From: Limnomonas spitsbergensis
Taxonomy: Eukaryota > Chlorophyta > Chlorophyceae > Chlamydomonadales
Direction: 5' to 3'
DNA: 64,000 nucleotides
Assembly (NCBI GenBank): GCA_037349105.1
Contig: JAYJMM010000065.1
Span: 682,001 to 746,000, forward strand
The translations under genes and the position numbers were made by a program. The notes under the pieces were generated by a model. The model saw nothing but the letters and a program-made list of their open reading frames with translations. It had not been told where the DNA came from and ran no database searches. Below are positions 58,401 to 61,234 of the stretch, in pieces (position 1 is the stretch's first letter; each line of letters starts with the position of its first letter).

Positions 58401-61044
58401 GCAAGCGGCTAGACGGTCACATATGATTTCTTGTGTCAATCATACTTGTATTTCATACTTGTGTGAATGAGAACCGATAGGCTGCTGCTTTCGTTCCTTT
58501 TAGCGTTTTCCTTCCCTCCCCCAGGATCTGGCCAATGGCTACATGAGCGGGAAGCTGCTGAAGCTGGATGCGATCATTTTTTTATGCCACACGTTAATTC
58601 ACACTTCCCTCGTCCTGTTTGCCGCCCCCCCCTCACTCCTCCCCAGGATCTGGCCAATGGCTACATGAGTGGGAAGCTGCTGCTCAAGCTGGATGCGATC
58701 AACTTCATGCTCATGCACCACACAGCGGACTACTACAACTTCCTGGACCACCCGACCAACATGCGAAACAGGTGTGATGGATGGGAGATCGATATGTCTT
58801 TTGGATTTGTGAGATGTATCAGATCCAATAGATCTGGATGTATGCTAGATCCATTGGATCTGGACGTATGCTACATATGCTGGATATGCGAGATACGTTG
58901 GATGAGTTATCTTCTGGTAAGTCCAGATACCACCCTGGCAACATGTGGAGCATGTGTGGTTTCAGTGAGATCCGCTGGAGTTGTGAGATCCACTGGATCT
59001 GGGAGATCCAATTGAATTGTGAGATCTGCTGGATCTATGACATCCGCTGCATGTGTGAGATCCACTTGAAATGTGACACCCGTTGGGTCTGTAAAACTCT
59101 TTCTCGTTACATCCTTTATCGTGAACCCCTAACTCTGCCGGACGACGTTTCACACCACGCTGTCCCGGTTGTGGTTCATGAACGACTCACAGCTTAAACC
59201 TAAGCCATATGAGCCCCCCGAACCCTGTAAATCCTTAACCCTGTGTTCTGAACCATGCCAATCATTTGATCCGTGTCCTAACTCCTGAACCCTGAACTGC
59301 GCAGGACGACGTTTTATGCCACGCTGTCCCGGTTGTTGTTTATGGACGACTCTCAGCTCAAGTTCAAGGTTTTTGTGGCGCCTATCACGCAGGTGAGTGA
59401 TTGCGGCTGAATGCTAAACCCTAATTGCATATTCAAACACTTAAGCCATAATAGGCAACTTCAAACTCTGCACTGCTCATAAGGACAATAATCTGATGTT
59501 GAAGGTGTTTGCGGCGCCCATCATGCAGGTGGGGAATGGAGGCTGAATGCTTTACCCTTATGGCATATTATTGTTTATATTTTTAGAGATCGTAGGTACC
59601 GGTTTCTAAATAGATATGCCAAAATACTGGTAGGCAACTTGATACTGCACGTTAAGGACGGCGATCCGATGTTCAAGGTGTTTGCGATGCCGAACTGCCG
59701 ATCACGCTGGTGGGTGATGAGGGGCGACTGCTATCCCTTAATTGTGTTAAAGGTCACTTGAAATTGCACATCAAGGACAGGGATCTGATGTCGAAGGTGC
59801 TTGCGGTGCCGAACTGCCGATCACGCAGGCGGGTGAATGCTTCACCTCATTTTTTATCTAGGATCACCTAAAACTGCACATTAAGAATGACGAAATCGAG
59901 TTCAAGATATCTGAGGCGCCCATGGTTCAGCACCCATGTATGTGTGTGTTGTGGTGGTGGGGTGACACAGGAAGTCTCTAGTTGTGTGTGTGGTGGGGTG
60001 ACACCTATATTCCCTAGCTTCTTATCAATGGATCCATGATCGATGAAGCCTCAACTTGGATCACAAGAAGAAGAAACCAACACAAGTAGCAGCATGGTCC
60101 AGTAAAAAGTGTCTTTCGTGCCCATCTGGCAGGTGGGATTTGCTGATCATACTTGGTGTATAGCACCCAAAGTCCCTAGCTTCTTATCGATGTTTCCATG
60201 ATCGGTGAAGCCCTAACTCGGAACACAAGTAGACGTTGTTACAAAGTGTACGCAACCACCCACAGCCTACGAGCATAATTTGGTGAAAGGTGTCTGTGGT
60301 GCCCATTTGGCAGGAAGTGGGATTTGCAGGTCACACTTAAGGTAAACCTTGAACCAGGGTCCAGGGGCCAGGAGCCCTTAACCCCGAGCCAGGGTCCAGG
60401 GGCCAGGAACCCTGCAGCCATTCATCCTGTCAAGCAGAAATCTTCATTCTAAGTTGTTTTTTGTGCCAGTCACACATGTGCCCTTGAATGAAATAGAAAC
60501 CCTTCATCAAACTTTTCACGCATGAGTTATTGCGGTGTGAGTGCTTGTTGGACGATTGCCTTTCCTGATCCTGCCCGCCTTAACTCAGCTGGCAAAGAGG
60601 GCCACAAGCACACCCGGGCTGTTTTTTGTGTTTGCGTCTCAGGTTTTCTAGGGTTGGGCGGCCAGCCTCCCACCTTTTAGGGTTAGGATTTCTTTTGCTT
60701 GGACTTTACCTAAAACTTTGTTAAGTCCAAGGGAAAGAAGCCTCACCACCGCTCTCTCATGTGCTGCTGAGTTGAGCATGAGCCAGTCGAGCTTTGACAT
60801 AGAACCTACTCCCCTTTCCCTCTCTCAGGTGCTCCAGGGGTTAGCGCAGGCCAGCTGCACCTTTGAGTACATCATACACCCCCCTCCCCCCTTCCCTCTC
60901 TCAGGTGCTCCAGGGGTTAGCGCAGGCCAGCTGCACCTTTGAGTACATCATACACCCCCCTCCCCCCCTTCCCTCTCTCAGGTGCTCCAGGGGTTAGCGC
61001 AGGCCAGCTGCACTGCACAAGGGCTCCGGCAGCCCATGCTCAAG
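9770..61044 (+). CDS. XPO7: Exportin-7 (RanBP16 family), 20 exons in window, 3' part beyond the window
   Basis: Exportin-7 is an importin-beta-superfamily HEAT-repeat receptor that carries proteins between nucleus and cytoplasm under RanGTP control. The exons are 9770-9844, 10414-10491, 13873-13958, 17234-17284, 18456-18642, 20121-20204, 21065-21136, 23590-23676, 24198-24308, 24819-25007, 26819-27030, 51367-51466, 52841-52915, 53262-53384, 54616-54777, 56033-56140, 56533-56583, 58647-58771, 59305-59392 and 60982-61044. They total 2127 nt, 709 codons, with every intron GT..AG and matching phases. Residues about 20-95 fit the importin-beta N-terminal (Ran-binding) domain. Landmarks that follow the family in order are [71 protein letters not shown] and [12 protein letters not shown]. 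Animal members are about 1,090 residues, so roughly the first 65% is here. The assignment is firm; individual borders are predictions. Confidence 0.92.
9845..10413 (+). other. XPO7 intron 1
   Basis: The shortest 5' intron, 569 bp. It holds a G-rich tract (10058-10080) and no large array or gene. Confidence 0.8.
10414..10491 (+). CDS. XPO7: XPO7 exon 2 (residues 26-51)
   Basis: Acceptor CTGCCCCGTAG, donor AAG/GTGACT, phase 0 on both sides. [12 protein letters not shown] corresponds to the helix that opens the importin-beta N-terminal domain. Confidence 0.88.
10534..10635. repeat. 43-bp repeat, about 2.4 copies, in intron 2
   Basis: GCGCTGTGTGTAGAACTCAC and CACTCAATGCATGCGGGAAT recur at 10534, 10577 and 10620. 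Confidence 0.9.
10784..12908. repeat. 36-bp tandem array, about 59 copies, in intron 2
   Basis: The unit contains CCATGTGTCATGGTGAGGC, then YGCATGTTGCACACACC. Variants are CCG/CTG before CATGTTGC, and CACACACC, CACCCCCC or CGCACCCC after it. CGCAC variants are concentrated in the 3' third (12220-12780). Occasional 37-bp units shift the frame. Because 36 is a multiple of three and the unit lacks stops in several frames, frames of 280-400 codons appear on both strands; they are not genes. Confidence 0.95.
12910..13320. other. Unique part of intron 2
   Basis: Non-repetitive, with two TACCGGTA motifs near 12965 and 12992. No exon fits the exportin family here. Confidence 0.5.
13322..13752. repeat. 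Hexanucleotide microsatellite, (GCACAT)n with CCCATG/CCCCTG flank, in intron 2
   Basis: 13322-13476 is built of CCCCTG and CCCATG hexamers. 13477-13680 is 34 uninterrupted copies of GCACAT. A shorter tract follows at 13717-13746. Confidence 0.97.
13873..13958 (+). CDS. XPO7: XPO7 exon 3 (residues 52-80)
   Basis: Acceptor CCCATCCCAG, donor AG/GTCAGC, phase 2 at the end. [28 protein letters not shown] matches the N-terminal domain helices. A degenerate copy of its GAGAGCCCCTATG stretch lies upstream at about 13806-13840. Confidence 0.9.
13975..16650. repeat. 30-bp tandem array, about 89 copies, in intron 3
   Basis: The unit contains GGTAATGCAAATGAAGCAGA followed by GGGAGGGA(G/T)G. A block with GGTAATGCAACTGA recurs at about 14142, 14864 and 15530 (spacing about 720 and 665 bp), so longer blocks have also been duplicated. 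Frames of up to about 900 codons arise on both strands from the 30-bp period and are rejected as genes. Confidence 0.95.
16651..17233 (+). repeat. 3' part of intron 3: decoy acceptors and an 80-bp C-rich repeat
   Basis: 16812-16850 and 16855-16895 carry CCACCGCTCAGYGTTG followed by GTGAGGACWG, which imitates the acceptor and start of exon 4 (CAG/CGTTGCGGTGCGGACAG). 16980-17210 has three copies of a unit with GAGTGTCCTCTCCTTCCCTC and long C runs. Confidence 0.75.
17234..17284 (+). CDS. XPO7: XPO7 exon 4 (residues 80-97)
   Basis: A 51-nt exon with phase 2 borders on both sides: acceptor CTCTGCCCAG, donor [24 protein letters not shown] corresponds to the helix before the conserved FVT..V.L stretch. 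Confidence 0.88.
17285..18455 (+). repeat. XPO7 intron 4 with six degenerate copies of the exon 5 start
   Basis: Copies resembling GGGTCCCTCTTTGCAGCATT at about 17453-17500, 17600-17635, 17790-17830, 17934-17972, 18119-18165 and 18168-18225. The last two also keep the following CAGATGTTGCAG. 17686-17745 has three copies of a GGGTATCGTAGGTTA unit and 18241-18281 has CAACCCT repeats. Confidence 0.75.
18456..18642 (+). CDS. XPO7: XPO7 exon 5 (residues 97-159)
   Basis: Acceptor CCTCCTCACAG, donor CAG/GTCAGG, phase 0. It carries the family hallmark VKLGWFD and the following FLDKG...[12 protein letters not shown] helix. Confidence 0.95.
18643..20120 (+). repeat. XPO7 intron 5 with a 24-bp array and 97-bp higher-order units
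   Basis: 18800-20020 is made of GGCACCGGATCTAGTGCAGG-like units of about 24 bp. Between about 19030 and 19620 four variants are grouped into a 97-bp higher-order unit that repeats about six times (AACCGG marker at 19124, 19221 and 19318). The units near 19810-19960 are almost identical. Confidence 0.9.
20121..20204 (+). CDS. XPO7: XPO7 exon 6 (residues 160-187)
   Basis: Acceptor TGGGGCGCAG, donor AAG/GTGTGG, phase 0. [16 protein letters not shown] matches the conserved KHRKIASSFRD-type block of the family. Confidence 0.92.
20205..21064 (+). other. XPO7 intron 6
   Basis: 860 bp without a long array. 20340-20425 and 20885-20945 share ATATAAGCTTAT motifs. No exon or gene is recognised. Confidence 0.7.
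21065..21136 (+). CDS. XPO7: XPO7 exon 7 (residues 188-211)
   Basis: Acceptor TTCTAATGCAG, donor CAG/GTAGGA, phase 0. [16 protein letters not shown] aligns with the IFTLSCNLL-type helix. Part of its sequence has been copied repeatedly into the following intron. Confidence 0.9.
21137..21500 (+). repeat. 109-bp repeats containing the end of exon 7 and its donor site
   Basis: GCTGATAACAGGCTGAAGGA with the following GCAGGTAGG recurs at 21113 (exon), 21222 and 21331, exactly 109 bp apart, and in a decayed form near 21477. The intervening intron sequence (GGATTGGTGTT..) is duplicated too. Confidence 0.92.
21536..23300 (+). repeat. 28-bp tandem array, about 62 copies, derived from exon 7
   Basis: The unit is GGGTTAAGGGTTTCAGGMAT plus GCTGCRCA. 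GGMATGCTGCACAGGG corresponds to GAGATGCTGCACAAGGGT of exon 7. The array ends at about 23285 by running back into exon-7-like sequence (CACAGGGTTGCTGATAACTG, then GCTGAAGGA). A further decayed copy is at about 23365-23420. Confidence 0.9.
23590..23676 (+). CDS. XPO7: XPO7 exon 8 (residues 212-240)
   Basis: Acceptor CTGCCCGCAG, donor CAG/GTGAGG, phase 0. [20 protein letters not shown] is one of the most conserved blocks of exportin-7. Confidence 0.95.
23668..24055 (+). repeat. 59-bp tandem repeat containing the exon 8 donor site, in intron 8
   Basis: ACAATACAGGTGAGGGGGTG (the last exon bases plus donor) recurs at 23668, 23727, 23786 and further on, about seven copies, separated by TTTAGGGTTTAGGG-like spacers. 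Confidence 0.92.
24198..24308 (+). CDS. XPO7: XPO7 exon 9 (residues 241-277)
   Basis: Acceptor CCCCCCTCAG, donor CTG/GTGAGG, phase 0. [20 protein letters not shown] and the following [11 protein letters not shown] match the family. Confidence 0.95.
24309..24818 (+). repeat. XPO7 intron 9 with a copy of the exon 9 end
   Basis: 510 bp. 24475-24515 (AGTGTCTGGTGGGAGGCATC then GGGCACTCAAACAG) repeats the exon 9 end with its donor and the following intron bases seen at 24302-24342. CTCAACCTTGAACATG-like motifs recur. No gene. Confidence 0.75.
24819..25007 (+). CDS. XPO7: XPO7 exon 10 (residues 278-340)
   Basis: Acceptor CATTTTCTAG, donor CTG/GTGAGA, phase 0. [19 protein letters not shown] and [18 protein letters not shown] are near-identical to family consensus. 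Confidence 0.96.
25008..25415 (+). repeat. Four degenerate copies of the exon 10 end in intron 10
   Basis: Copies of CACGAGTTCTGCAGGCTGCT followed by GCCAACTACCAACTG and a GTGAGA-like donor are at about 25048-25113, 25153-25216, 25243-25290 and 25365-25412. They are increasingly altered and contain stops. Confidence 0.9.
25500..25700 (-). repeat. Antisense LINE 3'-end fragment, duplicated
   Basis: 25529-25613 is the reverse complement of the segment at 7260-7345 beside the retroelement remnant. A second partial copy follows at about 25618-25690; both are preceded by ACTGGATCCTGCTGGTGGCA. Confidence 0.75.
25740..26816. repeat. 1.1-kb polypyrimidine array (about 35-bp C/T unit) in intron 10
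   Basis: Almost pure C and T on the + strand, with a CTCGCCCCCCCTCCCTCCCC-type unit and C runs of 6-12. The only interruptions are an occasional G or A. It ends in the acceptor of exon 11. The long Pro/Leu/Ser and Gly/Arg/Glu frames are artefacts. Confidence 0.97.
26819..27030 (+). CDS. XPO7: XPO7 exon 11 (residues 341-411)
   Basis: Acceptor CCTCCTCTTAG, donor AG/GTAGGA, ends in phase 2. It includes [19 protein letters not shown] and [20 protein letters not shown], strongly conserved HEAT helices of exportin-7. Confidence 0.95.
27031..29780 (+). repeat. 45/46-bp tandem array with a donor-like site in each unit, about 60 copies, in intron 11
   Basis: The unit contains CCAGGTAGGMKGGMRGGCGG and CCAACAGARGGGCGKTCATA. 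The first unit starts at the exon 11 donor (TCCAGGTAGGAGG), and every later unit carries the same CCAG/GTAGG string. Two main variants (TATGCC and TACGCC; GGAGGGAGG and GGCTGGCAGG) alternate in blocks. Confidence 0.95.
29851..50777. repeat. Giant 31-bp satellite-like array, about 675 copies, in intron 11
   Basis: The unit reads TATGCCGTGAGGGGCTGGGC followed by CTACCATATKG. Variable positions are GCCGTG/GCCTTG/GCCCTG and CATATGG/CATATTG. The phase is kept for 21 kb, apart from a one-base loss near 41149 and a one-base gain near 41174. The 31-bp period puts stops in all frames, so no long ORF appears. It fills 86% of intron 11. Confidence 0.98.
50778..51366 (+). other. 3' end of intron 11: unique sequence, two decayed exon 12 starts and an ACATGAACCCTGG repeat
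   Basis: 51131-51166 (CTGCAGGTTGGAAAGTGTGG) and 51207-51246 (GGCTGGAGGAAGTGCAACTT) copy the acceptor and start of exon 12. 51247-51342 has about eight 12-bp repeats of ACATGAACCCTGG type. 50778-51130 is unique, with no gene. Confidence 0.75.
51367..51466 (+). CDS. XPO7: XPO7 exon 12 (residues 411-444)
   Basis: Acceptor TGCCTGCAG, donor CTG/GTAAGA. It starts in phase 2 (completing Arg 411) and ends in phase 0. [10 protein letters not shown] continues the YIKSR of exon 11 exactly as in the family, although 24.3 kb separates them. Confidence 0.93.
51545..52772 (+). repeat. 10/20-bp tandem array in intron 12
   Basis: The 5' half is built of a CTCTGCATGG decamer. The 3' half is built of a 20-bp dimer, TGCATGGCTCCACATGGCCC, with TATGG/TAGCT variants. 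The long frames on both strands (Met/His/Trp/Pro/Cys-rich) are artefacts. Confidence 0.97.
52841..52915 (+). CDS. XPO7: XPO7 exon 13 (residues 445-469)
   Basis: Acceptor TCACCCTCAG, donor AAG/GTATGG, phase 0. [20 protein letters not shown] matches the family helix before the LTW..YI.G block. Confidence 0.92.
52916..53110 (+). repeat. Two 93-bp tandem copies of the exon 13 end plus donor
   Basis: GAGGTGTTCGMCAAGGTATG occurs at 52901, 52994 and 53087. Each copy carries about 50 bp of exon 13 and a GTATGG donor. The 93-bp period keeps the reading frame open through all copies. Confidence 0.95.
53140..53210 (+). repeat. Decayed copy of exon 14 start
   Basis: CGGCTTCTGCCCTTACCAGC, then AATTGGCGGTGGCGGATGGA, resembles the first 55 nt of exon 14, which starts at 53262. 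Confidence 0.85.
53262..53384 (+). CDS. XPO7: XPO7 exon 14 (residues 470-510)
   Basis: Acceptor TCACACTCAG, donor CAG/GTAAGG, phase 0. [20 protein letters not shown] is a diagnostic exportin-7 segment, followed by a Ser-rich loop. Confidence 0.95.
53385..54615 (+). repeat. XPO7 intron 14 with several copies of the exon 14 end and a decayed exon 15 start
   Basis: CTGAGCAGCAGCAGCGCRGA plus AAGCCAGGTAAGG recurs at about 53483, then in weaker form near 53578, 54187, 54302 and 54410. 53640-53875 has GCCGTATCGTGGCAC-type repeats (about 55 bp). 54514-54560 is a decayed exon 15 start containing stops. Confidence 0.8.
53920..54060 (+). ncRNA. tRNA-like sequence with A and B boxes, possible SINE remnant
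   Basis: TGGCCCAGTGG at 53934-53944 fits an A box and GGTCGAACC at 53979-53987 fits a B box. The 45-bp spacing is that of a tRNA-type internal polymerase III promoter. I could not draw a full cloverleaf or find a T-run terminator, so a SINE fragment is more likely than a tRNA gene. Confidence 0.35.
54616..54777 (+). CDS. XPO7: XPO7 exon 15 (residues 511-564)
   Basis: Acceptor TGCTATTCAG, donor CAG/GTGAGT, phase 0. [12 protein letters not shown], then [18 protein letters not shown], follow the family's DGELVCRVLQL...FRKIYIG block. Confidence 0.95.
54778..55690 (+). repeat. GT-rich variable-unit array starting at the exon 15 donor, intron 15
   Basis: Units of roughly 60-120 bp contain GTGAGTGGTGCTGGGTGCCG, GATGAGTGGGGGTGTGAGGG and GTGTGTGGAGCAGGG in varying order. 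The array opens with the donor itself (CAG/GTGAGTGGTACTGGGTGAG), so many units keep a GTGAGT. Confidence 0.88.
55691..56032 (+). repeat. 3' part of intron 15 with a decayed exon 16 copy
   Basis: 55936-55985 reads TTTCAG then GTGATGCACAGCAGTAAGGT, then CGGCTTCAGGAGCGG: the acceptor and first 45 nt of exon 16. A related GGTCYCTGGGTACAA spacer is at 55820 and 55987. Confidence 0.92.
56033..56140 (+). CDS. XPO7: XPO7 exon 16 (residues 565-600)
   Basis: Acceptor GGTGTTGCAG, donor CAG/GTGTGG, phase 0. [20 protein letters not shown] matches the LYRRLSEVLGL-type helix. Confidence 0.93.
56141..56532 (+). repeat. XPO7 intron 16 with decoy exon 17 starts
   Basis: Degenerate CAGCAGYRAGGARCTGG motifs near 56249, 56283 and 56404, each followed by C-rich sequence, imitate the exon 17 start CGGCAGCAGCGAGGAGCTGG. 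Confidence 0.65.
56533..56583 (+). CDS. XPO7: XPO7 exon 17 (residues 601-617)
   Basis: A 51-nt exon with acceptor TTGTGTTCAG and donor CAG/GTGGGT, phase 0. [17 protein letters not shown] sits where the family has its short helix before the [14 protein letters not shown] block. Confidence 0.85.
56600..57182 (+). repeat. 19/20-bp tandem array in intron 17
   Basis: About 30 copies of a GCCACCTAGCAGTACAGGG-type unit with CTCGCAGTAC and CTAGCTGTAC variants. Confidence 0.95.
57396..57912 (+). repeat. 53-bp tandem array in intron 17, about ten copies
   Basis: GGAGGCGGTGTGGCCCGTGT and GAGGGTGGCAGTGTAACACA recur with a 53-bp period (57408, 57461, 57514 and on). A decayed single copy is at about 58257-58280. 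Confidence 0.95.
57913..58520. other. Unique 3' part of intron 17
   Basis: No exon or gene recognised. Confidence 0.5.
58515..58646 (+). repeat. Partial upstream copy of exon 18 with its acceptor
   Basis: CCTCCCCCAG at 58515-58524, then GATCTGGCCAATGGCTACAT to about 58584, repeats the exon 18 start 122 bp upstream of the true one. It lacks one Leu codon and decays after GATGCGATCA. Confidence 0.95.
58647..58771 (+). CDS. XPO7: XPO7 exon 18 (residues 618-659)
   Basis: Acceptor CTCCTCCCCAG, donor AG/GTGTGA, ends in phase 2. [20 protein letters not shown] and the following NMRNR match the family block that precedes TTFY. Confidence 0.95.
58772..59304 (+). repeat. XPO7 intron 18 with GATCCACTGGAT-type repeats and a decayed exon 19 copy
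   Basis: 58790-59090 has many degenerate GAGATCCGCTGGATCTG motifs. 59138-59200 (CCGGACGACGTTTCACACCA, then CTGTCCCGGTTGTGGTTCAT) copies the exon 19 start. Confidence 0.88.
59305..59392 (+). CDS. XPO7: XPO7 exon 19 (residues 659-688)
   Basis: Acceptor GAACTGCGCAG, donor CAG/GTGAGT, starts in phase 2 and ends in phase 0. [16 protein letters not shown] is a near-exact family signature. Confidence 0.95.
59393..60830 (+). repeat. XPO7 intron 19 with a series of decaying exon 19 ends
   Basis: Copies related to TTCAAGGTTTTTGTGGCGCC plus the ATCACGCAGGTGRGT donor are at about 59489, 59669, 59790, 59900, 60104, 60284 and 60453, becoming less similar downstream. Confidence 0.75.
60575..60625 (+). other. 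tRNA 5'-half-like fragment
   Basis: TTAACTCAGCTGGCAAAGAG resembles the D-arm region of a tRNA (A box) and is followed by TTTTTT near 60619. No B box or acceptor-stem partner is seen, so this is at most a remnant. Confidence 0.2.
60829..60981 (+). repeat. Two upstream copies of the exon 20 acceptor and start
   Basis: CTCTCTCAG then GTGCTCCAGGGGTTAGCGCA occurs with the exonic part starting at 60829, 60905 and 60982 (76 and 77 bp apart). Only the third continues into a segment ending in AAG/GTGGGT. Confidence 0.95.
60982..61044 (+). CDS. XPO7: XPO7 exon 20 (residues 689-709)
   Basis: Acceptor CTCTCTCAG, donor AAG/GTGGGT, phase 0. [10 protein letters not shown] fits the FEAVAQMF-type helix; the rest of the exon is less conserved. 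Choosing copy 3 rests on its donor. Confidence 0.8.
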
Positions 61045-61234
61045 GTGGGTGTGTAGCTGAACACTAGAGGGTTTGTAGCTGAGTACATTTTGCATGCTGC
61101 TGGACACCGGGGTGTGTGTGGCTGAGCACAAGTGGGTGAGTAGCTGATTACATTCGAAGGTGTGGCTGGATGAGTAGCTGAGTAGCTAAACCCTTAACCA
61201 TAAACCCTACACACTTAAACCCTCCCCCCCCCTC

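Noticed and set aside
60575..60625. Complete tRNA gene
   Set aside because: Only a D-arm-like stretch is present; no B box, anticodon stem or acceptor-stem pairing could be found.
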